The notes under the pieces are model-generated. The model was not told the DNA's origin and did no database searches. It worked only from the letters and a program-made list of their open reading frames with translations. DNA of 34,300 nucleotides from Runella defluvii (GTDB taxonomy: Bacteria > Bacteroidota > Bacteroidia > Cytophagales > Spirosomataceae): assembly GCF_014195535.1 (NCBI RefSeq), contig NZ_JACIBY010000030.1, positions 6,456 through 40,755 on the forward strand. Direction: 5' to 3'. Position numbers and translations under genes: made by a program. Numbering within the stretch: position 1 is the first letter of the stretch; every line of letters starts with the position of its first letter. This document shows positions 28,201 through 34,300 of the stretch, piece by piece.

Positions 28201-31200
28201 AGCAGTCAAGTAGGAAATGTGGTTCGATGGGAAAAATCTGCTAACTCAACCTTTAGCAGCCCCGTCTCTATTTCCTCCACATCAACGACCTTGACGAGCG
28301 CACTCATTGGTAACCTCACGGCCCATACTTACTTCAGAGCGGTAGTGAAAAGCGGAGTATGTAATGAAGCCACTTCGAGTTCTGTATTGATTACGGTGAA
28401 CTTATTACCCACGGCTACGATTTCGGGGACAACGACGGTGTGTAAAAACAGTTCATCGCCGACCATTACTTTCACGGGGGCAAATGCGACAGCACCCTAC
28501 ACGTTTACTTATAAAATCAACGATGGAACGCCCCAAACGGTGACGACGACAGGTGGAAACAGCGTGACGGTGGCAGCGCCGACGGGAACGGCAGGCACGT
28601 TTGTGTATAGTTTGATAAGTGTCTCAGAAAGTTCGTCAACGGCTTGTAGCCAAGCCCAAAGCGGCAGCGCGACGGTAACGGTAAATCCCTTACCGACAGC
28701 GAGTATTTCGGGCACAACGACGGTGTGTAGAAACAATCCATCTCCTAGCATCACTTTCACGGGCGCGAATGCAACTGCACCTTACACGTTTACTTACAAA
28801 ATCAACGATGGCCCAGCCCAAACGGTGACAACTACAAGTGGCAACAGCGTGACAGTGGCAGTGCCGACGGGAACAGTGGGAGCGTTTGTGTATAGTTTGG
28901 TAAGTGTCTCGGAAAGCTCTTCAACGCCTTGTAGTCAAACCCAAACGGGCAGCGCGACGGTAACGGTAAATCCTCTGCCGACGGCGGGTATTTCAGGCAC
29001 GACGACGGTGTGTAGAAATAGTTCTTCGCCCAACATCACCTTCACGGGAGCAAATGCAACAGCACCCTACACGTTTACCTATAAAATCAACGATGGAGCG
29101 CCCCAAACGGTGACGACTACGAGTGGCAACAGCGTGACAGTTGCTGCCCCGACGGGAACAGTAGGTACGTTTGTTTATAGTTTGATAAGTGTCTCGGAAA
29201 GCTCTTCAACGGCGTGTAGCCAGACGCAAACGGGCAGCGTGACGGTGACGGTAAATCCTTTACCAACGGCCACGATTTCAGGCACAACGACGGTGTGTAG
29301 AAACAGTTCATCGCCGAATATCACTTTTACGGGCTCAAATGCGACGGCACCCTACACGTTTACCTATAAAATCAATGATGGAACGCCCCAAACGGTGACA
29401 ACTACAAGTGGAAACAGCGTGACAGTTGCTGCCCCGACGGGAACAGTGGGGGCTTTTGTGTATAGTTTGGTAAGTGTCTCGGAAAGCTCTTCAACGGCGT
29501 GTAGCCAGACGCAAACGGGTAGCGCAACGGTAACGGTAACCCCTTTGCCAACGGCCACGATTTCAGGCACGACGACGGTGTGTAGAAACAGTCCATCGCC
29601 TAGCATCACCTTCACGGGAGCAAATGCGACAGCACCCTATACGTTTACTTATAAAATCAACGATGGCCCTGCCCAAACGGTGACAACCACGAGTGGAAAC
29701 AGCGTGACGGTGGCAGCGCCGACGGGCACAGTGGGAGCGTTTGTGTATAGTTTGATAAGTGTCTCGGAAAGCTCTTCAACGGCTTGTAGCCAGACGCAAA
29801 CGGGTAGCGTGACGGTAACGGTAAATCCTTTGCCAACGGCCACGATTTCAGGCACAACGACGGTGTGTAGAAACAGTTCATCACCAAACATTACCTTCAC
29901 GGGCTCAAATGCGACGGCACCCTACACGTTTACCTATAAAATCAACGATGGTTCAACACAAACGGTAACAACCACAAGTGGAAACAGCGTGACAGTTGCT
30001 GCCCCGACGGGAACAGTAGGCGCGTTTGTGTATAGTTTGATAAGTGTCTCAGAAAGCTCTTCAACGGCGTGTAGCCAGACGCAAACGGGCAGCGCAACGG
30101 TAACGGTAAACCCTTTGCCTACGGGGACGATTTCGGGGACAACGACGGTGTGTCAAAACAGTACTTCGCCAAACATCGCCTTCACTGGGGCAAATGCGAC
30201 GGCACCTTACACATTTACTTACAAAATCAACGATGGCCCAGCCCAAACGGTGACAACCACGAGTGGCAACAACGTGACGGTAGCAGCGCCGACGGGAACA
30301 GCGGGGACGTTTGTTTACAATTTGGTGAGTGTCTCGGAAAGCTCCACGACGAGTTGTAGTCAAGCCCAAAGTGGCAGTGTGGAAGTCAAAGTACAAGGCA
30401 AACCCACGATTACGCTTACTACACTGCAACAAACCTTGAACGAAGGCAATTCACAAACTTTCTGCGACACGGATGCCAATCCTGTTAACAGTTTACAGTT
30501 TACGGTTACGGGGTTGTGTGTGGTAGGTTCGCCCGTTTGGCGCGTACAAGTGGGCAGTGGTGCTTGGAGTAACTGGTCGGCGACAGCCCCCGTTTCCCAA
30601 TCCTCCAATAACCAACCCCACCGTTACCAAGCAGCTTGTGACGCGAACTGTTCCGTGACTTATACGTCACCGATTGAGTTGACGATAAATTACCGTTCGA
30701 CCGTTCCGCAGAATGTTTCTTTATTGGTGGACGGGGTGACAGTTGCCGTAGGCGAGACGAAGGAAGTGTGTAGTTTGGTGAATATGCCTCTTACATTTAA
30801 TGCCAATTGCGGAGCTCACGAAGTGATGATTTATTCGGTGGATGGTGGCGAGTACAGTGCGGGTGTACCCGTAGGCTTGGTGGATAATCAGTACCACAAT
30901 TACCGCGTGCGGTGCCGCAAATCAGACGGAATGCCTTCGTGCGTGGAATCTGAGTCGGGGGTGATGCGCTTAAAACTGATCACCATTCCATCAGCGCCGA
31001 CGGTCTCATTGTCATCAACAAGCAGTTGTAACCCATCGGCGAGTTTCAGCGGCCAATCAACTTGCGGCAGTTTGCGCACGGTTTGGTACAATGCGACGAC
31101 GAATTTGGCTTTGCCAAGCTTACCTTCAACCGTTCCAAGCCAAACGACGTCGTACTACGCTCGTTGTCAAACGGAAAATGGTTGTGTAAGTGAAAAGAGT

Positions 31201-32379
31201 AATGTGGTGACGTTTACGTTAACCTCAACCCAAGTCGCTCCTATAATCACAGCTTCACAAGAGATTGTGTGTACGGGTACGACGGTCACGATTTCGGCCA
31301 ACTGCCCCACAGGAAGTCAGACGTTTTGGAACACGGGAGTCACTGCGCCAAGTTTCGAGGTCGCTTTCAATAATGTGACGAAGCAAACCTACTGGGCAAA
31401 GTGTCTTTTTGAAGGTGGCTGTCAAAGTTCGGAAAGTGTCCGCAAGGATATTTATTGGAATGCGTTTGTGGTGACGTTGATCAACATTGGTGAATCAAAA
31501 TCAGCCATCAAAACCAATGACCGCGCGGCGTGGCGTAGTCAGTTTATCACGCGTGATGGTGGCCCTGAGTTGGAGCAAAGCACGCAGGTAAATCCAACTT
31601 TGTATTACGTAGAAAATGCCAATAAGACAGCCCCTCGCTACTGGACAATAAATGTTGAAGCCTGTGGATTAAGTGCCGATGGCTCGTTGACGTTCGATAT
31701 GTTGGCGACGCCAGAAATGGGCGTGATTCGTTCCTTCAACACGCACGAGAACAACGTGCCGTACTTTATGTATGCCAACCGTGATGGCTGGACGGAGCTT
31801 TATGCCCAAAACCATCCAGCGTACGGCTTTTACCAAGACAATGGTGCAGGTGGTAACGTATATGATTCGGGGTTACCCAAAGGATTGTACAAATTAGGCA
31901 TTCGTTACTGGGACCAAAAGGGCTGGGGCAGCATTTACCCCTCTACCCGCAAACCGCAAGGTAACGTGTTGGCCTACCAAGAATACTGGTTCCGTATCCA
32001 GTCGCGAGATGGAGTAGGGGTAGGAGCAGCGAGGACAGCGGACAGCGAAGGGGCAAATGGCAAAGGGCAAGGAGCAAGAGGCGAAGGGCAAGAGGCAAAT
32101 GGCAAAGGGCAAGGTTCGGATAACGGGTCTTTTGCTTCGGTCATGCCCAACCCTGTGACTAACGTTCTCCGCCTGAAGGTTCAAGACAGCAAGGGGCAAG
32201 TGGTGCAAAGTACGTTGATGGATGCAACAGGTCGGGAAGTTTTGCGTCGTCAATTTGTGCCCGAAACCAACACCCATCAAGAGGAGTTTGGGGTAAGTGA
32301 ATTGCCGACGGGAATGTACTTCTTGAAGGTGACGACAGAAACACAACAAGCCACCTTGAAAGTGGTAAAAGTGCTTTAA
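22279..32379 (+). CDS. Giant T9SS-secreted protein with 28 FG-GAP/VCBS repeats and 7 Ig-like repeats
   Basis: The protein has 3366 residues from the ATG at 22279. Residues 12-28 form a hydrophobic segment ending in a lipobox-like VAGC; 30-55 look coiled-coil; 56-76 are a second, standard signal peptide (MNAKLRYLTLLLCIFSFGLL, cleavage after A76), so the ATG at 22444 may be the real start. After an Ig-like domain come four blocks (22933-23919, 24271-25251, 25603-26583, 26935-27921). Each has exactly seven repeats with a DLDGDGDxDV calcium-binding loop and IAWYxN, which suits a seven-bladed integrin-like beta-propeller. Each block ends ENRTP and is followed by an Ig-like linker; the first three linkers close with RPDLKDL. 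Next come a spacer region, seven 95-residue Ig-like repeats (28408-30402) and the shared C-terminal module with a T9SS type A sorting domain (32140-32376). A calcium-stabilised surface adhesin is the likely role; the ligand is unknown. Confidence 0.92.
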   Translation: MPIPKLYRQPKFVLLLLALLFGVLVAGCWYGYQKQLKNLEKQLYDLQHKMQTQRFMNAKLRYLTLLLCIFSFGLLAQVTPQGSLSGNPICPGAQATLTFTATAGTGPFTVRYTDGNAIRTQTGVTSGTPFNAMSKTTATKTYTLLKVTGSDGGIRNGGFTDATGTVTVSARPDLKDLTLSPIAPVCAGSNATLSLSGFVQTRSFRSKPPITTLINGASSVYSADLDGDGDMDVLSASVNDDEVAWYKNDGNGGFGPQIIISTSADFPTSVYAADLDGDGDLDVLSSSIYDHKIAWYKNDGNGGFGPQSEITTSANGANSVYAADLDGDGDLDVLSASINDSKIAWYENNGSGGFGPQTVISTAGSGAQSVYAADLDGDGDMDVLSASSNDDKIAWYQNNGSGGFGPQNTISTAADGAAFVTAADLDGDGDMDVLSASQLDSKVAWYRNNGSGGFGVQNIISTAAGGTASVHAADLDGDGDLDVLSASGQDNKVAWYENNGSGGFGAQIVISNTTGFAYSVYAADLDGDGDMDVPVAAYQGDRIEWFENRTPFGNNATVTYNVGGGVLQTVTVPVNSGSASLTLTAPKAGLLTLLKMSNGGPCATSTGKTTQLRHLPRPDLKDLTAGPIVPLCAGSDATLPLSGFVQTQSFQSKPSISTVANAAISVYAADLDGDGDIDVLSASLADQKIAWYKNNGNGTFTTQSSISTSANGAASVYAADLDGDGDLDVLSASLDDDKIAWYKNDGSGGFGAQQVISTSANGAVSVYAADLDGDGDMDVLSASLVDDKIAWYKNDGSGGFGAQQVISTVNGAAKVYAADLDGDGDLDVLSASVNDDKIAWYKNDGSGGFGAQQVISTVNRAVSVYVADLDGDGDMDVLSASLDDDKIAWYQNNGSGTFTAQPSITTSADVAESVYAADLDGDGDIDVLSASSNDNKIAWYKNDGGGTFTTQTSISTSASSARSVYAADLDGDGDMDVLSASVNDNKIAWYENRTPFSGSAAVTYTAGGGIPKTVTVPVNSGSATVTLTAPKAGAVTVLKVANADGCSAGVSKSTPLRHLPRPDLKDLTLSPIAPVCAGSNASLSLSGFVQTRSFQTRSAITTSANSAQSVHAADLDGDGDLDVLSASESDKKIAWYQNDGSGNFGSEIVISTLAMGALSVYAADLDGDGDLDVLSASFNDDKIAWYQNNGSGGFGAQQVISTADGAESVYAADLDGDGDLDVLSASSEDDKVAWYKNTGSGGFGAKQVIGTADGAVSVYAADLDGDGDLDVLSASFIDDKIAWYKNNGRGGFGAQQVISTAADAVSSVYAADLDGDGDLDVLSASYSDDEIAWYQNNGSGGFGAQQVISTAANGAISVYATDLDGDGDMDVMSASILDDKIAWYQNNGSGGFGVQQVISTAANDAQAVYAADLDGDGDMDVLSASANDNKIAWYENRTPLSGNATVTYNVGGGVPQTVTVPVNAGSATVTLTAPKAGLLTLLKINNGGPCATSTGKTTQLRHLPRPDLKDLTAGPIAPVCTGSDATLALSGFVQNQSFQTHPPLSTSANFTTSVYAADLDGDGDMDVLSTSVNNDKIAWYKNDGSGGFTEQPAISTLADGAWSVYAADLDGDGDLDVLSASNDDDKIAWYKNDGSGVFTTQPAISTSANGAVSVYAADLDGDGDMDVLSASVNDDKIAWYKNDGNGSFTEQPAISTSADAAFSVYAADLDGDGDLDVLSASRSDNKIAWYKNDGSGGFTTQPVISTSANGAWSVYAADLDGDGDQDVLSASFRDNKIAWYKNDGSGGFVEQTAISTSATTALSVYAADIDGDGDVDVLSASTSDNKIAWYKNDGIGGFTEQTPISTSANGAWSVYSADLDGDGDLDVLSASQYDNKIMWYENRTPFSGNASVSYKINSGSTQTAPITVSSGSASAVIASPVSGTLQLSKITAANGCETPATNSAPLSVDPTSVGGTVSSAQSICTGTSPADLTLSSQVGNVVRWEKSANSTFSSPVSISSTSTTLTSALIGNLTAHTYFRAVVKSGVCNEATSSSVLITVNLLPTATISGTTTVCKNSSSPTITFTGANATAPYTFTYKINDGTPQTVTTTGGNSVTVAAPTGTAGTFVYSLISVSESSSTACSQAQSGSATVTVNPLPTASISGTTTVCRNNPSPSITFTGANATAPYTFTYKINDGPAQTVTTTSGNSVTVAVPTGTVGAFVYSLVSVSESSSTPCSQTQTGSATVTVNPLPTAGISGTTTVCRNSSSPNITFTGANATAPYTFTYKINDGAPQTVTTTSGNSVTVAAPTGTVGTFVYSLISVSESSSTACSQTQTGSVTVTVNPLPTATISGTTTVCRNSSSPNITFTGSNATAPYTFTYKINDGTPQTVTTTSGNSVTVAAPTGTVGAFVYSLVSVSESSSTACSQTQTGSATVTVTPLPTATISGTTTVCRNSPSPSITFTGANATAPYTFTYKINDGPAQTVTTTSGNSVTVAAPTGTVGAFVYSLISVSESSSTACSQTQTGSVTVTVNPLPTATISGTTTVCRNSSSPNITFTGSNATAPYTFTYKINDGSTQTVTTTSGNSVTVAAPTGTVGAFVYSLISVSESSSTACSQTQTGSATVTVNPLPTGTISGTTTVCQNSTSPNIAFTGANATAPYTFTYKINDGPAQTVTTTSGNNVTVAAPTGTAGTFVYNLVSVSESSTTSCSQAQSGSVEVKVQGKPTITLTTLQQTLNEGNSQTFCDTDANPVNSLQFTVTGLCVVGSPVWRVQVGSGAWSNWSATAPVSQSSNNQPHRYQAACDANCSVTYTSPIELTINYRSTVPQNVSLLVDGVTVAVGETKEVCSLVNMPLTFNANCGAHEVMIYSVDGGEYSAGVPVGLVDNQYHNYRVRCRKSDGMPSCVESESGVMRLKLITIPSAPTVSLSSTSSCNPSASFSGQSTCGSLRTVWYNATTNLALPSLPSTVPSQTTSYYARCQTENGCVSEKSNVVTFTLTSTQVAPIITASQEIVCTGTTVTISANCPTGSQTFWNTGVTAPSFEVAFNNVTKQTYWAKCLFEGGCQSSESVRKDIYWNAFVVTLINIGESKSAIKTNDRAAWRSQFITRDGGPELEQSTQVNPTLYYVENANKTAPRYWTINVEACGLSADGSLTFDMLATPEMGVIRSFNTHENNVPYFMYANRDGWTELYAQNHPAYGFYQDNGAGGNVYDSGLPKGLYKLGIRYWDQKGWGSIYPSTRKPQGNVLAYQEYWFRIQSRDGVGVGAARTADSEGANGKGQGARGEGQEANGKGQGSDNGSFASVMPNPVTNVLRLKVQDSKGQVVQSTLMDATGREVLRRQFVPETNTHQEEFGVSELPTGMYFLKVTTETQQATLKVVKVL
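22933..27921 (+). repeat. Four cassettes of seven FG-GAP/VCBS repeats
   Basis: Repeat units of about 47-50 codons carry SVYAADLDGDGDxDVLSAS followed by DxKIAWYxNxGSG. Counting the DGDGD motifs gives seven in each of four blocks, 28 in all. The blocks start at 22933, 24271, 25603 and 26935, and their closing ENRTP motifs lie 1332, 1332 and 1338 bp apart, so a super-unit of about 444 codons has been duplicated. The Ig-like linkers after blocks 1 and 3 are almost identical. Confidence 0.93.
28408..30402 (+). repeat. Seven exact-length 285-bp Ig-like repeats
   Basis: Units start at 28408, 28693, 28978, 29263, 29548, 29833 and 30118, all exactly 285 bp (95 codons). Each encodes ISGTTTVCxNSxSP, then APYTFTYKINDG, VTVAAPTGT and VSESSSTxCSQ, with one Cys near each end. 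A single diverged copy is found at about 18034-18317 in the beta-helix/LamG gene at the same place relative to the shared module. Confidence 0.93.
30403..32379 (+). repeat. Shared C-terminal module, copy 3
   Basis: Third copy of the chassis. Bases 31483-31705 follow copy 2 almost perfectly. Directly after that the sequence switches to resemble copy 1 (ATPEMGVIRSFNTHENN), and 30739-30800 is identical to 8266-8327 of copy 1 where copy 2 differs. Confidence 0.9.
32045..32128 (+). repeat. Heptanucleotide tandem repeat before the sorting domain, copy 3
   Basis: Twelve 7-bp units: GCGAAGG, GGCAAAT, GGCAAAG, GGCAAGG, AGCAAGA, GGCGAAG, GGCAAGA, GGCAAAT, GGCAAAG, GGCAAGG, TTCGGAT, AACGGGT. The GGCAA part is as long as in copy 2, but the AACGGAT part is three units shorter. 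Both alternative frames stop at 32156-32158 and 32160-32162. Confidence 0.82.
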
Positions 32380-32399
32380 TTTTTCGTACAAAAAGCCAT

Positions 32400-32450
32400 A
32401 AAACAATCCAAAAAATAAGGGGTAACCCTTATATCTTTTGGATTGTTTTT
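32400..32450 (+). terminator. Long terminator hairpin after the FG-GAP gene
   Basis: A perfect 14-bp outer stem (32400-32413 with 32436-32449) is topped, past small bulges, by a 7-bp inner stem (32415-32421 with 32426-32432) with a GTAA loop. It runs into T5 (32446-32450). It begins 20 bases after the stop codon at 32377-32379. Confidence 0.88.
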
Positions 32451-32483
32451 GCTATTTATTTGTGGCCTCTAAAACAACTACGA

Positions 32484-34300
32484 ATGTTTATGAAGTCACT
32501 TTATCCATTAGTAAAGCAAAACGTTAATCAATTATTCTTATTTATTCTCATTTTTTGTGTTTTTCAATCAAGAAAAACGTGGTCTCAAACCAGCCCCAAA
32601 ACGTTTAATCCAATCTATGCGATAAGCAGTTCGGGTGGAATTCAGACGTTCACAGTACCTACTGGGGTTACGAGCATTACGATTACTGCCAAAGGAGCAG
32701 CGGGTGGTAATGGAAAATCAACGGGTGGCAAAGGAGCCACGGTAAAAGCGACTTTTTCGGTGGCTTCAGGTGCTGTACTCAACATTGTTGTGGGTGCGCA
32801 AGGGGCAAGTAGAGATGACAGATACGGCGGTGGTGGTGGTGGAAGTTTTGTAAGCGTTGGTGCTTTTAATACGACCAATTTATTGGTAGCCGCAGGAGGT
32901 GGTGGTGGAAATGGCGACCAGCCAGGAGGAAACGCTTCCACGGAGCCAGGGTCGGGTGAGGGTGGAAATTATGGAAATGGGATGACTGGCGGCGGTGGTG
33001 GCGGCGGTGGCATCAATGGTACGGGTGGAGATGCTGGGTATGACTTCCAAGGTGGTGGGGGTGGTTCGGGTGCTCCTGAAGGTTTTGAAGGAGGAAAGTC
33101 GGGTATTAGCGGTACATTTGGTGGCTATGGTGGTGGTGGTGGCAGTGGCTATGGTGGCGGTGGAGGTGGTGGCTACACTGGAGGTAATGGGGGAAACGAA
33201 AGTGAAAGTGGCGGCGGCGGTGGCGGTGGGTCTTATACCAAAAGTGGTGCAACTGCCAAAACAATATCCATCGATAATACGGGCGGAGGGCAGGTAATTA
33301 TTGAGTGGATTTCCGCTTTGCCTAGCTTTGCGTTTAGTTCATCCGTACAGCCAAGTACGTGCGGTGGGTCTGATGGTGCCCTTTTATTTACCACTGATTT
33401 ACCTGCCAATAGTTATCAGTTATTTTACAAGAAAAATGGCAGTGAGCAATCGGCGATGATTACAGTGGGTAGCTCCAATACGCGGGTAGCAGCTGGGGGA
33501 GGAACTTTTAGCTTGACAGGTTTAGGAGCAGGGACGTATAGTGCTTTCAAAATCACCCACAATGGCAATGATATTACGTTGGCGGGCCCCTACGATTTGT
33601 CTGATCCCGTGAAGCCGACGTTTTTGGTGGGGACAAAGGTATCACCGAGTACGTGCAATTCGACGAATGGGAGCATTCAGCTAACGGGCTTGTCGTTGAG
33701 TACGAGCTACGGCGTGAGTTATCAGAAAGACGGCGGGGCTGCGGTAACGCAGACGTTGGTGAGCGACGCCTCGGGGAATCTAGTGATAGGGAGTTTAGGT
33801 TCAGGCAATTACAGCAATATCAAAGTAACGTTGAAGAATTGTGTAAGCGAATCGGCGACGGCGGTGGTGAGTGCCCCTACGTTCAGCATGAGCCAACTCA
33901 GCAGCGTAAATCCAAGTACGTGCGGCGGGGTGGATGGTTCGATTTTGTTTTCAACGACGTTGCCCACGGGGAGTTACACGTTGAGCTACGAGAAAAACGG
34001 TCAATCGAGTTCGGGTTCAATTACGGTGGGAACGCCAAGCGGCCGCGTGGGTGGAATGTCAGCTACGTTTACGTTGTCGGGACTAGGCGCGGGCATTTAT
34101 GGTAAGTTCAAAATCCTGTACGAAGGTTGTGAAGTTACGTTGGCGGGCCCCTACGATTTGTCTGATCCCGTGAAGCCGACGTTTTTGGTGGGGACAAAGG
34201 TATCACCGAGTACGTGCAATTCGACGAATGGGAGCATTCAGCTAACGGGCTTGTCGTTGAGTACGAGCTACGGCGTGAGTTATCAGAAAGACGGCGGGGC
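32484..34300 (+). CDS. Large secreted protein, glycine-rich domain and SprB-like repeats (3' partial)
   Basis: The frame is open from the ATG at 32484 to the window end, 605 full codons. An ATG at 32490 gives a near-identical start. The N-terminus looks like a signal peptide: basic/polar start, LFLFILIFCVF core, cleavage near KTWSQ. Residues about 50-270 form a glycine-rich domain opening GGIQTFTVPTGVTSITITAK and LLVAAGGGGG, with runs of up to eight Gly; this resembles the Gly-rich families whose strands can pack as polyglycine-II helices. After VIIEWIS come SprB-like domains with PSTCGGxDGxxLF and GLGAGxY motifs; a 561-bp unit has begun to repeat at the window edge. By context it is a fourth surface protein of the locus. 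The C-terminus, and hence any T9SS signal, is outside the window. No TTGCAAC repeat was seen upstream; a TTTATTTG (32455-32462) is a weak -7 candidate. Confidence 0.85.
   Translation, partial: MFMKSLYPLVKQNVNQLFLFILIFCVFQSRKTWSQTSPKTFNPIYAISSSGGIQTFTVPTGVTSITITAKGAAGGNGKSTGGKGATVKATFSVASGAVLNIVVGAQGASRDDRYGGGGGGSFVSVGAFNTTNLLVAAGGGGGNGDQPGGNASTEPGSGEGGNYGNGMTGGGGGGGGINGTGGDAGYDFQGGGGGSGAPEGFEGGKSGISGTFGGYGGGGGSGYGGGGGGGYTGGNGGNESESGGGGGGGSYTKSGATAKTISIDNTGGGQVIIEWISALPSFAFSSSVQPSTCGGSDGALLFTTDLPANSYQLFYKKNGSEQSAMITVGSSNTRVAAGGGTFSLTGLGAGTYSAFKITHNGNDITLAGPYDLSDPVKPTFLVGTKVSPSTCNSTNGSIQLTGLSLSTSYGVSYQKDGGAAVTQTLVSDASGNLVIGSLGSGNYSNIKVTLKNCVSESATAVVSAPTFSMSQLSSVNPSTCGGVDGSILFSTTLPTGSYTLSYEKNGQSSSGSITVGTPSGRVGGMSATFTLSGLGAGIYGKFKILYEGCEVTLAGPYDLSDPVKPTFLVGTKVSPSTCNSTNGSIQLTGLSLSTSYGVSYQKDGG
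33574..34300 (+). repeat. Exact long direct repeat with 561-bp period
   Basis: Bases 33574-33739 recur without a difference at 34135-34300, where the window ends, so the identical stretch is at least 166 bp. The 561-bp offset equals 187 codons and spans two SprB-like domains. The exact identity suggests a recent duplication and a longer array beyond the window. Confidence 0.93.

Noticed and set aside
33653-34105. 150-codon + frame near the window end
   Set aside because: It overlaps the glycine-rich/SprB-like gene in another frame; the in-frame reading gives recognisable domains and stays open to the edge.

Overview
The window looks like a Bacteroidota chromosome, probably order Cytophagales. 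The genus cannot be named from sequence alone. Support comes from type A sorting domains of the type IX secretion system (T9SS) at the C-termini of three giant proteins, two -7 boxes of the Bacteroidota type (TAnnTTTG), TPR-based membrane-tethered regulators, a hybrid sensor kinase with an AraC-type output, and Bacteroidota-style Ig-like, SprB-like and FG-GAP repeats. All genes lie on the + strand. No tRNA, rRNA, CRISPR array or transposase was seen.

Layout: (1) 1-9909, the 3' part of a giant surface protein with BspA-like repeats, SprB-like domains, a beta-solenoid, 19 tandem Ig-like repeats and the common C-terminal module. A strong terminator follows. (2) 10045-12918, a TPR hybrid histidine kinase/response regulator with an AraC-type DNA-binding domain. 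(3) 13059-20315, a giant surface protein with three beta-helix domains, two LamG-like domains and the common C-terminal module. A terminator follows. (4) 20436-22106, a TPR protein with one membrane span and a LuxR-type HTH. (5) 22279-32379, a giant surface protein with 4 x 7 FG-GAP/VCBS repeats (four predicted seven-bladed propellers), seven tandem Ig-like repeats and the common C-terminal module. A long terminator hairpin follows. (6) 32484 to the window end, the 5' part of another large secreted protein with a glycine-rich domain and SprB-like repeats.

The region reads as a modular surface-adhesin locus. Different exposed heads are mounted on one shared C-terminal chassis of about 660 residues, and two sensor/regulators are interleaved with them. 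The chassis copies are mosaic in their pairwise similarity, which suggests gene conversion. Each carries a degenerate 7-bp tandem repeat just before the T9SS sorting domain, so gain or loss of one or two units would shift the frame and remove the sorting signal. TTGCAAC repeats lie upstream of adhesins 3 and 5 and not upstream of the regulators, so they are candidate operators. The functional links are inferences; the domains and repeats are directly visible.
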